Shown here: positions 10,990 through 21,833 of the stretch, piece by piece
Numbering within the stretch: position 1 is the first letter of the stretch
Layout of the letters: every line of letters begins with the position of its first letter
Source of the DNA: Forficula auricularia
Taxonomy: Eukaryota > Arthropoda > Insecta > Dermaptera > Forficulidae
NCBI GenBank assembly: GCA_024734495.1
Contig: JALMQS010000729.1
Coordinates: 1,116,001 to 1,180,000 of the forward strand
Length of the DNA: 64,000 bases
Direction: 5' to 3'
Notes under the pieces: generated by a model
Told to the model about the DNA's origin: nothing
What the model saw: only the letters and a program-made list of their open reading frames with translations
The model's database searches: none
Position numbers and translations under genes: made by a program

Positions 10990-12070
10990 AATAATTTTTA
11001 TAAAAAAAAATAAAACCGACCTCACAAAAACTAAATGCAACAAATAAAATAATAAGAACTCAAAAATCAAATAAAATGCACTAAAAGGTATAATAATAAT
11101 TATCTAATTTAGTTACAACTAAACGACGAAATTGTTACATGAAATCACTTTTTGAAGTAGGTGCCAAACATATACATTTTATGAATCAAACTCGACGGAT
11201 CTTACTTAGTACGTTTAGCGGGTAAGCTCGCTTATATAGTGTGTTTAGCACCGACTTCAAAAAGTGATTTCATGTAACAATTTCGTCGTTTAGTTGTAAC
11301 TAAATTAGATTAATTATTTTATACCTTTTAGTACATTTTATTTGTTGCATTTAGTTTTTGTGAAGTCGGTTTTATTTTTATTTTTTTTTTTATAAAAATT
11401 ATTTTTATTTTCTCTTTTTTAGTGATGTTATTAATAGTGACTTAATATAATAACTTTGCATGTATCTCGTAAGAGAAAGCGTCGAGCGAATGAATGAGAA
11501 AAATGATAATAAAATTCAATTCATAAATATAGAAATTCTCATCGAAACGTTTGAGGGTTCTAAATGAATGTTTTAAAAATTTTTTACACAAGATTTTATT
11601 TATTATAATTTTGATAATTTGTTCATAAGAATTGGAGATTTACGTTATTTCGTCATTGATCATATCTTCAGAACTTGACCAAATTAATATGGGACCACCC
11701 TCAAGGTACCCACTTTCGAATAAAAAAAGAATCATCGAAATCGGTCTACGTGGCAAAGTTCTCTCTGAACATACATAAAATAAATAAAGAAATAAAGGTA
11801 TCTTGACTATCTTGGAGCTATACTGATCCAAACGCAGAAAGAATCATTAAAATCGGTTCATAAACAAAGTTATGCCTGAACAAACATAACAAAAAAAGAC
11901 CAATACAAATAAAAAAAAAAACGGAACTAATCGGAAACTAGACTGAATGAACCCAATGCAAAAAAATTTATCAAAATCGGTCAACAATTGGCGAAGAAAT
12001 CAGGTAACATAGACTAAAAAAAAATTAAGTCGAATTGAGAACCTCCTCCTATTTTGAAGTCGGTTAATAA
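10990..12070. mobile_element. CCGACTTC fold-back family X, copy 1
   Basis: Ends in CCGAC(T)TC-type sequence at both sides (ATAAAACCGAC at about 11010 and GAAGTCGGTTA at 12055-12066). The first 390 bp form a palindrome: AACTAAACGACGAAAT pairs with ATTTCGTCGTTTAGTT, and GAAATCACTTTTTGAAGT with its complement, around a loop containing CTCGACGGATCTTACTTAG. A non-palindromic tail follows (ATCATCGAAATCGG-type blocks, ending CCTCCTCC...GAAGTCGG). Two more copies lie at 41165-41892 and 45500-46155. No protein is encoded. Confidence 0.65.
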
Positions 12071-12094
12071 AAAAATAGATCAGATATCTTCAAG

Positions 12095-12315
12095 CTAAAA
12101 GTCTTGGAATAATTATAGATAAATTTTTCACATCGCAACCTCATGTGGAAAAGACATGTAGACACTTCTTCTGATACCTCCATAAAATAAGTCTCTGCGG
12201 CAATAGAGTCTAGTAATGCCCCATTTCAGGTACTGCGATATGAATTATAGCGATATGACAACTCCACTAGTATCAAGACTACAAAGAGCCCAAAACTCCA
12301 TTCATATGTTTCGTA
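12095..12315 (+). pseudogene. Non-LTR retrotransposon RT, C-terminal remnant
   Basis: Translates as KSLGIIIDKFFTSQPHVEKT, then after a stop YLHKISLCGNRV, and after a frame change PHFRYCDMNYSDMTT..SRLQRAQNS. The order LG(I/V)..D..., a histidine-containing helix, then PH..YCD..Y.D.T...RLQR.QN is the familiar region downstream of the RT catalytic core in Jockey/CR1-type LINEs. Two in-frame stops and a frameshift show it is dead. The catalytic YADD part is absent. Confidence 0.7.
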
Positions 12316-12329
12316 GCTGGGAAGTATAT

Positions 12330-12780
12330 TTTTATTTTTACTTTGTTATAAAAGTAATTATATATATATATATTTGTATTTTAATTTTTTCTCCTTGTGA
12401 AACACCACCAACTCCAACCTAATTTAATTTTAACAATGTTTCACTATAAACCAACACCGCGTTCCCTAAATTTGATATATAATATAGTTAAGTTTAAGAA
12501 TTGTAATAAACATTTTCATTTGCTGTAATATGTAAAAAACAAAAAACATGATTGTAAAATTCGAAGAGGAATAATAGGGCTAATAATCCCTGACCCGCTA
12601 ATAAAATTATTATTATTATTATCTTTAAGTGTATCCTAAACACATATCAATTTTTAGAAATATCTCTCTTTTGAGATATAAATTTAATGTCTTTTCGTTA
12701 AAAATATAACGAAACAAATAAGAATTGCGTTTTTTAACATTTTGGTCAAATCTATATATAAAAAAAAATGTGTAAATTCT
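12330..12780. other. AT-rich DNA with a repeat-end fragment
   Basis: 12424-12472 is the inverted form of the sequence split by the family A remnant near 3230 (AACAATGTTTCACTATAAAC). An ATT microsatellite lies near 12605-12621. No gene seen. Confidence 0.5.
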
Positions 12781-12781
12781 T

Positions 12782-12985
12782 GCCTTTAAAGCAAACTCAA
12801 CCAAATTTTGTATACATAATCTGTGGGCCTCTAGAGAGCTAGAAATACAAAAACTAACCAGCCAAATTGGGGAAGGGATCAAAAAATGAAAATTCTTTCT
12901 CTTGGACCAAACTCAACCAAATTTTGTATACATAATCTGTGGGTCACTAGCAAGCTAGAAATGCAAAAACTGGGTGCAGGGGTGG
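12782..12985. repeat. Tandem duplication of a 120-bp unit
   Basis: Two units share AAACTCAACCAAATTTTGTA and TACATAATCTGTGGG, followed by GCTAGAAAT.CAAAAACT. A third, diverged unit lies at 14310-14400 and another, inverted, at 54680-54760. These belong to the end region of dispersed repeat Y. Confidence 0.7.
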
Positions 12986-13437
12986 AGTGATGGTGCGGCT
13001 GCGGATGTGGGTTAGGGTATGAGATGCGGGGGGATGAGTGTGGGGTGAGGGAGCAAGACGGAGTAGGGTGGAGCGGGATGGAGTCCGGGGGGTGTAGTGG
13101 GTGTAGGGGTCCAGGGGCTAGGCGGGGGGGGGGGGGGTGTTGGAGGGCATGGCCTGGGGTCCGGGGCGGAGGTGGTGGTGCAGGGTGGAGTAGGGGTTCA
13201 GGTGAGGGCCCAGAGGCGTAGTGGGATGGTGCGGGGCGGGGTGGAGGGGGTGGGACGAGGTGGAGGGGTGGGGCGGGGTGGAGGGCGTGTGGCGGAGATG
13301 GGGGTCGCGGGAGGTGTGGGAGCGGGGGTGGGCAGGGGTTTGGGGGTGGGGGTGCTGGGCAGGGGTTTTGGGGTGTGGTGGGTAGGAGTGGGGTTGGAGG
13401 GTAGGGTTCGTGGGTTGGGTCCAGGGGTCGTGCCCCC
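12970..13437 (+). repeat. G-rich low-complexity tract
   Basis: About 460 bp almost free of C runs on the plus strand but packed with G runs of 3-12 (for example GGCGGGGGGGGGGGGTG near 13122-13138), giving a minisatellite-like GGGGTGG/GGTGGAG texture. The proline- and glycine-rich open frames on both strands are by-products of composition. Many G-quadruplexes could form. It abruptly interrupts repeat Y-type sequence, so expansion of a short G-rich seed or an assembly artefact are both possible. Confidence 0.75.
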
Positions 13438-13499
13438 TGGCTAGCAAGAAGTCCTCCGAAGGCGGGACGTGCAGCTAGTGATCTATACAATTCAGAGAA

Positions 13500-14280
13500 A
13501 GAAACTATAAATTAACGCTTTTAAGTACTGCACAATATCAACAATGCATTTAATTTCCAGTCTAGTTTGCCGTATTATTGATACTATTAGTGAGTGCTTT
13601 GCCATTTCTGATCACGACCACCCACTCATTCACACAAACAGCCATTCCGAGAGCCTCTTAGCCCTTGAGTTGCAATGAAGAGCGGTTAGCCGTTACCATT
13701 CCCAGTCATGAGGAGGCGGACTATCAATCTTATGCTGAAATGATATTACTAAATCTATCCATTTACTAAATTACTCAACTAATTGAGTTTCATTTGAGTA
13801 TTCAAAATCAATGAAATGTTCCCTTCTTGATTTGACTCCCCTTAGTTTCATTGGACTGTTAATTAGAGTAAGAGTGGGAAACCAGGATTGGAGATCCAAA
13901 AGAGACAACAAGACCAGAGAAAAGATTCACTTTCAATACACCTGTGACATTAATCTTATTGGGAAAAAAATCTTAAGTTTAATTAAATCAAGTTCATTCA
14001 TAGATCACTAGGATATTTATTTAATGTAAGATCTCCTTAGATCCGTGGTTTTCATACATAAAGTCTAATAAAGTATACATAAAGTCAAAAAAATTTTAAT
14101 TTTTTTTAAATTTTCTTTACTTTATTTAATTATGTTTCACCAAGAACCTACACAATTCTTGATTTTTCGTCTTATTTTGACGAGTTCTATAAGAATCTGT
14201 CGTCAAATCGCGGCGCCACGGAAAGCGTGATTCTAAAATTACCATATGTTTGGCCCCTGTCTTATATTTAATATTTAATA
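13500..14280. other. No gene seen
   Basis: Single-copy-looking AT-rich DNA. 14134-14160 (TATGTTTCACC, ACCTACAC) matches the tail of hammerhead family B without its arms. Confidence 0.45.
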
Positions 14281-14608
14281 AAATCATTTAGAGGGTGGGG
14301 TAGGGTCAAAAAATACAAGTCTTGTACAAAACTCAACCAAATTTTATATACCTACATAATCAGTGAACCCCCAGAAGACTAAAAGTGCAAAAACTAAATA
14401 AAACTATTCAATATTTGGTTCGGTTTGGTCCAAGGGCCTAGGTTTTATTTTTTTACCCCCCCCCCCTCCCCCATAATTTTTTTTCCCAAAAAATATAATA
14501 TCTTTTCGTTTTATAAGATCATGTTATAGTATATTTCCTTTTTCTTGTTTTTTTAGTTTGAAAATCTTATAGATTTAATTTTATGAAAGATATTAATTTG
14601 CCGATGGT

Positions 14609-14945
14609 AATAGATTCAAATTTACTAGAAATTATAGATCAAAGATGGTGTCATCTATTACTCCTGATGGAGTGGAATATTTTTAATTATATGTCAGAGG
14701 GGTTGTTTTTCACCCCCTCGGGAATCGAACCCGAGTGCCAGTAACAGCAATCCGGACCACCTGGCTCACCTGCGGGATACGAACCTCTCTGACATATGCA
14801 AACGCGTAAAATTGCATTGCTGTTACTGGCACTCGGGTTCGATTCCCGAGGGGTGAAAAAACAACCCCTCTGACATATAATTAAAAATATTCCACTCCAT
14901 CGGAATTAATAGATGACACCATCTTTGATCTATGAATTTCTAGAT
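14609..14945. mobile_element. tRNA-derived SINE arranged as an inverted repeat
   Basis: Arms 14609-14745 and 14813-14945 are inverted copies (GATCAAAGATGGTGTCATCT, GTCAGAGGGGTTGTTTTT, CGGGTTCGATTCCCG). Arms extend past the SINE ends into shared flank, so the symmetry includes target sequence. Only the left copy keeps the complete tRNA-like head; the right copy is cut in the middle. It sits in repeat Y, whose second copy lacks it. Confidence 0.7.
14700..14790 (-). repeat. tRNA-like head of the SINE with A and B boxes
   Basis: Minus strand: A box TGAGCCAGGTGG (14757-14768) and perfect B box GGTTCGATTCC (14721-14731), spaced as in RNA polymerase III promoters, with a CTCGG/CCGAG T-arm. It does not fold as a complete tRNA at the acceptor end, so it is a SINE head, not a tRNA gene. 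Decayed relatives occur near 52670-52740 and 60820-60870 (ATGTCAGAAG.GTTATATTCA). Confidence 0.65.
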
Positions 14946-15419
14946 TTAATTTTAACCCCTCCTTAATTTTGGGTCCGATTTCAATCAAAATCTAATTACC
15001 TCTTAATCTCAATGCACCAAAACTACATGTGAAATTTCGTTTTCAAATTCACATTAGTTTTTGAGTAGAGCGTCCACAACAATTTGGAAGCGCACGCACC
15101 TACTAACGTACTAACTAACAGACATTTTGACAAAACAGTTATTATCTCGAAAAATATAATTTTTTCGAGGATTTTTTTTGTAGACTGCGTAACGACATGG
15201 TTTCGCTCAATTTTGTTTTTTAATTAAAATAGTTTCAGCAGTTTTTGAGATAATTCGAAAAAACGAAGCAAAAAAACACTTTTCTCATGAACTATTACAA
15301 TACTTGACCTGTATAGTAAAGTAAAAACAATTAAAAAAAAATCGAAATTTTAAATAACAAAAATTCACTTAACAGAAGGTCAGATGACATGGACTGTTTT
15401 AGTTTTGAAAATATTTTTA

Positions 15420-15930
15420 ATCCCCCCCCCCCTTTTTCTTTGGTCACTATCAATATCAATATCAATGGGAAACTGCCCCCGTGAAGAATTTCCCCTGGAA
15501 AATTACAATGGAGAGGATACTCTTCACACTTAATCGTCGAGTCTCGGAATTGAATATGCCACTTGAAGAAAAAGAATCTTCTCTAGATATTTAAATAGTA
15601 ATCGGAGTGAATTATAGATAATGAACTTAATTTGATAAATTTGGTAAATTAAAATATCAATGTTTCTTCATTAGAGTTTTTGTATATGAAAAATATCTAA
15701 GCCTCTAGGGCAGGATTTATCTAACTTTCGGCATAAATTTCACCATCACTGCCTAACCCTTTGAGTCACACGAATTTATATAATGATCTTTATTAAAAAA
15801 GATTTTATTTCCAACAGAAAAGTTTATGTAAGTAAAATGTCTAAGATCAATAGTTTGCGCGTTAAAAAATATTCCAATATTGTAGAGTGAATGGACTTGA
15901 ATCAATGACAACAAGGTGTCTGATGGTGAG
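15420..15930. other. No gene seen
   Basis: Begins with a C run (15422-15433). Otherwise AT-rich without motifs. Confidence 0.4.
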
Positions 15931-15934
15931 ACAT

Positions 15935-17540
15935 CATCTGGATATAACAGACCAAATTAATTATCAATAAGAAAGAAATCGATCTTTTTTTATCGATTTC
16001 ATCTATCTGAAGGCTCACACTATGTCTATTATATAAGAAAATAGCATTTTGATTAAGAATTTTGTAGTTTAAAAGAAATTGTATCAAAAGATTCAATTTC
16101 TTCTCTCCGAAAGCGAATCAACTAGAATTGGCCAACAGTTTTATTTTTTTCTCATTAGATATTTATTCAAATCTATTGAAATTTCATATGTGTGTGTTAT
16201 TTTTATTTATTTTTAAATGAAATAATTATTATTAGTAAATTTGCATTTTAAAGGGTTGTTTATTTGAGGTCCAATTTGAAAAAACGGTAATAACTCCGTT
16301 GAAAATTTAAAAAAAATATAAAATTAATAGATATTATAAAACAATTAATTATGAATCATTTAATACCATTTTGAACGAAATTGATTGGGTACTTTTAGAG
16401 AAAATCGTCAAAAACCTCAAAAACCGCCTATGAAAGGCCGTTTTAGAAACATTTTAAAATTGACCTCCATGTCACAAGTCAATGTTTCGTTTCATATGAC
16501 TTTTTATCTTTTTTTTCAACCCATCTCGTGCTTTCAAAAGACATCGTTTTTTGACTGTTCAGATGGTTTTTGACAATTTTCTCGAAAAGTACCAAATCGA
16601 TTTCATTCAAAATGGTCTTAAATGATTAATAATTAATTGTTTTATAATATCTATTGATTTGATATTTCCTATAAAATTTTGAACGGAGATATTAGGATTT
16701 TTCAAAGTGAACTTCAAAATAAACTACACTTTCAAATACAAATTTCCTAATAATAATTATTTCCTATAAAAAATAAATGAAAATAACAGACAGATATGAA
16801 ATTTAAATAGATTTGAATAAATATCTAATGAGAAAATAAATAAAACTGTTTGCTATTTTGTAGTTGATTCGCTTTCGAGAGAAGAAATTGAATCTTTTTA
16901 TATCATTTCTTTTAAACTAAAAAATTATTAATCAAAATGCTATTTTCTTATATAATAGACATAGCGTGAACCTTCAGATGGAGGAAATTGATAATATAAG
17001 ATGGATTTTTTCTCATTTATAATTATTTGGTCTATTTTAATAAGAGGCTGGGTCCCAATTCACTCGGCATCAGAAAGCCATTTGTTACGGTTTTCTAGCT
17101 TTTTACCGTTTTCTTAAAAAATAATAAATCAATTTCGTTCAAAATTGAATATAATTATTATTCATCGATTGTTTTATAATATTTATTAATTATATATTTT
17201 CAAATAATTATTTCAAAATAGTGATTAGCGTTTTTTCTAATTAGACGTCAAATAAACTATCCTTCAAAATAAAAATATTCTAATAAAAACTATTTGATAT
17301 AAAAGATAAAGAAAATATTTCATAGATATGAAATTTCAATAGATTTTATTGAATATCGATCTTATTTTATCGAAGGTTCACAGTATGTCTATTATATAGA
17401 AAATAGCACTTTGTTTAAGAATTTTGTAGTTTAGAAGAAATTGTATGAAAAAGATTCAATTTCTTCTCTTGAAAGCGAATCAACTAGAAATGGCCAACAG
17501 TTTTATTTTTTCTCATTAGATATTAGTTATTAGTTGTGTC
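15935..17540. mobile_element. Large fold-back element with partial third copy
   Basis: Arms about 15935-16430 and 16550-17045 are inverted copies over roughly 500 bp around a centre near 16490 (AGATTCAATTTCTTCTCT, GAAAGCGAATCAACTAG, GTCTATTATATAAGAAAATA and complements). A third, mosaic partial copy in the orientation of the left arm follows at 17090-17540 (GCGAATCAACTAGAAATGGC). No transposase. Arms are diverged by scattered changes, so it is old. Confidence 0.7.
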
Positions 17541-17600
17541 AAATTTTTAATCCGATTGAAATAAAGGAAGGGGTGTAAATCAGGAGTGTCGTGAAATAAA
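17520..17600 (+). repeat. Dispersed repeat Z, short fragment
   Basis: Shares AATCCGATTGAAATAAAGGA and GTGTAAATCAGGAGTGTCG with 18110-18175 and with the inverted copy near 63185-63260. Confidence 0.55.
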
Positions 17601-17667
17601 TATTTTATTCATTCATATCGCAGAGACTTGACAGTTGAAACTTAAGCTGTCCAGAGACTACACTAAG

Positions 17668-17853
17668 GGCCGGTTGTATGTCGCAAAGTAAATGTTTTTT
17701 ACAAGTGACAAAGGGAAGATGGTAAATGGAGGGACTTGAATGGCCTGTGACAGGCACTGAAAGTGCCTGATTGGCCATCCCAGTCCCTCCATTTACCATC
17801 TACCCTTTGTCACTTGTAAAAAGCATTTACTTTTTCGACATACAACCGACGCT
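17668..17853. mobile_element. Compact hairpin element (MITE-like)
   Basis: Arms of about 85 bp meet at a tiny centre (GGCACTGAAAGTGCC, about 17754-17768). They pair from GGTTGTATGTCG / CGACATACAACC through ACAAGTGACAAAGG and GATGGTAAATGGAGGGACT to the centre. No coding capacity. Flanks may extend the pairing weakly with CTTAAG. Confidence 0.7.
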
Positions 17854-17869
17854 TAAGTACGAGAAGCTT

Positions 17870-18240
17870 TTAGCTAAAAGAACAACTGTAATTTATTGTT
17901 TACGTTCGTAATAATGTACCTCCTGCGTTTCGCAACTATAAATCTCAGTGCTATGAAATTCGAAACGATATATGCTAGGAGTATAGCGATCTTTTGGTTG
18001 AAATCAGAACACCGGAAGTGAACATTTACATGAAAAATTTTTCGTTTTTTTTTCTCTCAAAATCGGAACTAAAGATTTTGCTTAAAATTCGAGTATTATC
18101 AATAAGAGTTATTAGTCGTGTATAAATTGTAATCCGGTTGAAATAAAGGAAGGGAGTATAAATTAGGAGTGTCGAGATGACATCAATTAATTAAAAATGT
18201 GAAAGTTGTGTGGTGAACCCACCAGTTGATTTAATTACAT
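17870..18240 (+). repeat. Dispersed repeat Z, copy 1
   Basis: Inverted relative of 63125-63500: GCGTTTCGCAACTATAA, CATTTACATGAAAAATTTTT, AGTTATTAGTCGTGTATAAA, AATTAGGAGTGTCG and AATGTGAAAGTTGTGTGGTG all recur complemented there. Non-coding; class unknown. Confidence 0.65.
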
Positions 18241-20420
18241 TTGTGAATATAAATCTCAAGTTTGTTGTTCATTTATTTAATTTATTCTATCACATTTTTG
18301 TATCTGGCAGCGAAAAAAACAGAAAATTCGCATTGTTTTGGCATAATATTGAAAATTTGTTCATAAATAGCTTAAATAATGTTTTATATCTAAAATAATT
18401 ATTTTACTAGTCTTTATAATTTAGATTGAATAAAAATTTCATGAAATAAATGCCGATCTGAATTGGTAAAAGCAGGAATCAGACTTAATGTCCGGTTGCA
18501 TAAGTTCCAGGGACTACCAATTGAAAATAGTCATTTGTCTGCGTGCCTTTGGGTTTTCTCCAATCAAATTTTATTTGTACCTTTTAGAATCTACTATATG
18601 TCGTTTGTCTCTATACTACCTCAACTCCTTTATTCGTTAATAACACTTTCTACGTCATTTAAGCTAATCCACCAATCTAAAGAAGAATTTTGTTAGATCA
18701 ATTTATACTTAATTCTAAGCTATTTGACGATATCTTGAGACTTTCATTTATCTCTTGAGAATTTGTCTGTTTCTCTTCATAGTAATGCCAAAAACATACG
18801 AAAACCTTATACGGTATATACCTATATTTAAGGAATTTACTTATTTATATTATTTAACTTCAATATTACAAATCCCTTTATGCCGTTAATATTTATTCTT
18901 TTTTAATATATTTTAACAACATTTTTTCAACAAAATTACCGTAATAAAACGCTATAATAGAATTTAATACAATATATAAAACCAGAATTTTTTCTTAAGC
19001 TTATATTTTATATTTTCGTTTTAGAAATCAATTAATATTTTTGAAAAAAAAGTAAGCTATGTTATTTTATCAATTATTTTACTCAAATTACTAATCTTAA
19101 AAAAAAAACTTTGGAGATTTGAATTAATTAGATCACTTTTTATTAATAGATCAAAGATTTCTTTTAAAAAAGAACTTCGCTGACTGCAAGATCGTCCAAA
19201 GTCACTGACCGATTTTATCTTCTTGTTTTTATAGAAACGTTTTACAACAAGGTTAATCCAAAGACAATATAAGAAGAATACTTTTATCTCCTTACGCCCC
19301 CATTTTTCTTTTTATTGGTTCATAACTTTAGAGCATTGAAGGGCTTTCCAAAAAGATTCAGGATTTTATGTTTCTTAACATAAAGTCGAGTATACTGAAT
19401 ATTACTTTACTCTAATAAAAATTATGACTGATCTTGAAAATATAATACAAGATATCGAAATTAAATTCCATCAGTATCACTAGAAAACAAATAAAATATA
19501 TTATAGTGGATTTTTATTATATTATCATAGCCATTTATTATATGAGAAAGGTGTAGTATCTATATATTTAATAATATAAATTTTGTTAAAAATATTTTCT
19601 TCCTCAACAGGAAAAGACAAGGTAAGATAATATTTTTTGGATAAAAGAGGTAGATACGAATAGCAATTACATTAAAAACAAGATATGCATTTCATTAAAT
19701 TGCAGAGATATAAGATATTAAATTTGTATCTCAATTAGATCAATGCAAGACATACCAATTATAAAACTTATAGACTTACTTGGATAAGTAATTTCAGTAA
19801 AAATACGTATTTGAATTACGTCTTTATGACGTCTTAATTTTCCGTTTCATAAATATGTTGATTCTCATTATTTAATTTAGTTCATAGCCATTTATTAGTG
19901 AATTGGGTAGAAATGACATCATATTACGGAAAAAGAAGCTAATATAAATAAAAAAGTATCTAATTGGAATAAACAACATAATCTAATGTACTTAAGCGTC
20001 GTAAAAATGATATTAATTATTTTTTATTACGCCACAGTAGGCCAAATTTATCAAGGGCATGAAATTTAATTTAAAAAATATTTATAATTGTTTAAATAAA
20101 AATTTATCAAATGTTAGCGGCGTATACGAAAGTTTATTTTACATAAGGTTATTTATTGATAAATTTCAAAAATTGTAAATTTTTGACAAAAAAAGGAGTG
20201 AAAGCTATTGCGCTTGCATCTCCCTGCCTTTAAGGTACACCGCTAAAAACAAAAAGAATCGGGAGCGTGCGAAACATTGAATTCTCTTTTAATAGATAGT
20301 TGAATTGAAAATATTGAATGAGTAAATAAAAAAGTTAACTAGTCAATTTCAAATTTTAAATTTTATCTTAAATCAGAAAAAAAAGAAAATGAACAAAACT
20401 TACTTAAGTGACTTGTAGAA
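18240..20420. other. AT-rich DNA, no gene or clear repeat
   Basis: Open frames up to 77 codons are AT-driven. A GGTTGCATAAGTTCCAGGGA segment near 18490-18520 is less AT-rich but has no visible partner. Confidence 0.45.
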
Positions 20421-20423
20421 TTT

Positions 20424-20971
20424 AATTTTATAAATTGAAGGGTTTGTTCAGTCACATAAAATAAATAAATAGAGTAATTTTAGACAATTAACATTATTTA
20501 TTAGATAGATTTACTAAACAGATTCGGTCACCCCTGGTAGACCATCTTCAGTAGTACTGAAAATTGAAACATTTTTTTATATATACAACAACAAAATAAA
20601 AACCATAAAATTTCACATTCATACATACAATTTCGTTCAAGATTTGGAATTTGTCACTCTGCATTCAATTCAATGATAAGTGTTTATAAATTATTTATCT
20701 ATTGAAAAAGTTGAAATATTCATGTTAATAAATTGAGAATGAGTTCTATGTATATCCAAATCTTGAACGAAATTGTATGTATGAATGTGAAATTTTATGG
20801 TTTATATAATTGTATATATTAAAAAATGTTTCAATTTTCAGTACTACTGAAGATGGTCTACCAGGGGTGACCGAAACTGTTAAGTAAATCTAACTAATAA
20901 ATAATGTTAATTGTCTAAAATTACTCTATTTATTTATTTTATGTGACTGACCCTTTAATTTATAAAATTAA
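20424..20971. mobile_element. Hammerhead-bearing palindrome, family E
   Basis: About 550 bp with arms running from TTTAATTTTATAAATT to its complement. They contain TCAGTCACATAAAATAAATA, GACAATTAACATTATTTATT and the block GGTCACCCCTGGTAGACCAT, around a centre near 20700. The right arm has CTGAAGA, extra T, stem II GGTC/GACC, GAA, ACTGT (20847-20880, plus strand). The left arm has the same, with the base after GAA mutated. Stem III is no longer self-complementary, so both motifs look decayed. Confidence 0.7.
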
Positions 20972-21236
20972 AATTTGTATTTCCACATTGTGTGGAAAAA
21001 CACTATTTATAATTATAATATATTTTCATTCATTTAAAAATTGTATTCTGTGTCTATATTGTGAGACTAGGGACAAGTGTCTAAGCAGACTCGTGATGTC
21101 TCACATAGTTTTTACTTTATCCAATGCAAAGCATGGGTAAAGTATTGTAATCGCTTTCGGGGCAAGCGTGGCTTCAAAGGGTCCTCAGGTAAAGACTACG
21201 GAACCCATGGACTCAATTAAAGTCACAAATTGTAGT

Positions 21237-21560
21237 ATTCAATTAGGTTGAATATTAGCACGTGACGGTTTTGCCAAAAATTACATGGGGTCTCGTCGAG
21301 AGGCCAAAAAGTGCAATTTTTTCATTTAGTGCGTGCGTATGGATGGATGTATGTATGTATGTTATCGCTTTTTTGGCCCACGATTTTTTCCACACCGTTG
21401 AACCGATTGAAATGAAATTGAAAACCTACCATTAGTTTAACAAAATGAAGCGCTGATTAGTTTTTGGTACATATCGGCCCACAAACATTAGTACTTTATT
21501 TCGGTACTTTTTAGTTTTTCTAAATATCTTGAAAATGACTTAACCAATTTTGATGAAATT
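21237..21560 (+). repeat. Dispersed repeat R1, copy 2
   Basis: Direct counterpart (inverted) of 9905-10225; see shared blocks there. It contains a GTATGTATGTATG run near 21349-21361 at the place where copy 1 has the complementary CATACATACATA. Confidence 0.65.
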
Positions 21561-21833
21561 TAATATCCTAATTAAGTACCTTGGGGACCACAAAAAAGGT
21601 TAAATAAAGTTTTTAGTAAAATTATATTTTAAAGTACTTTACTCTAGAGTAAGATGGTACTTTTTAATTTTTTAAATTCTCCAAAATTTATTCATTTGAA
21701 AGTTTTAATATAGCTCATTTAGCCTTGCCTAAGTAAGAATGGATAGGCTTCTCTCTGTGAAATGCTAAAAATTTGGGAGGAATTTTTATGAGTAACCATA
21801 GCAACTGCGTTGTTTTCTTATCCGTTACCTTTG

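Larger units (their letters stand above)
14285..15415 (+). repeat. Dispersed repeat Y, copy 1, interrupted
   Basis: Matches 54640-55275 in blocks: ACTCAACCAAATTTTATATA, CCTTAATTTTGGGTC, CTCTTAATCTCAATG, ACATTTTGACAAAACA, TAAAATAGTTTC and ATTACAATACTTGACC. A long C run (14457-14475) marks the variable joint. The SINE palindrome at 14609-14945 lies inside it and is absent from the other copy. Class unknown; non-coding. Confidence 0.65.

Noticed and set aside
12879..13490. Long proline- and glycine-rich open frames on both strands
   Set aside because: They lie in the G-rich tract and follow its simple composition; no start context, motif or splice signal.
14700..14790. Functional tRNA gene
   Set aside because: A and B boxes are present, but no closing acceptor stem and the sequence is embedded in an inverted repeat; a SINE head fits better.
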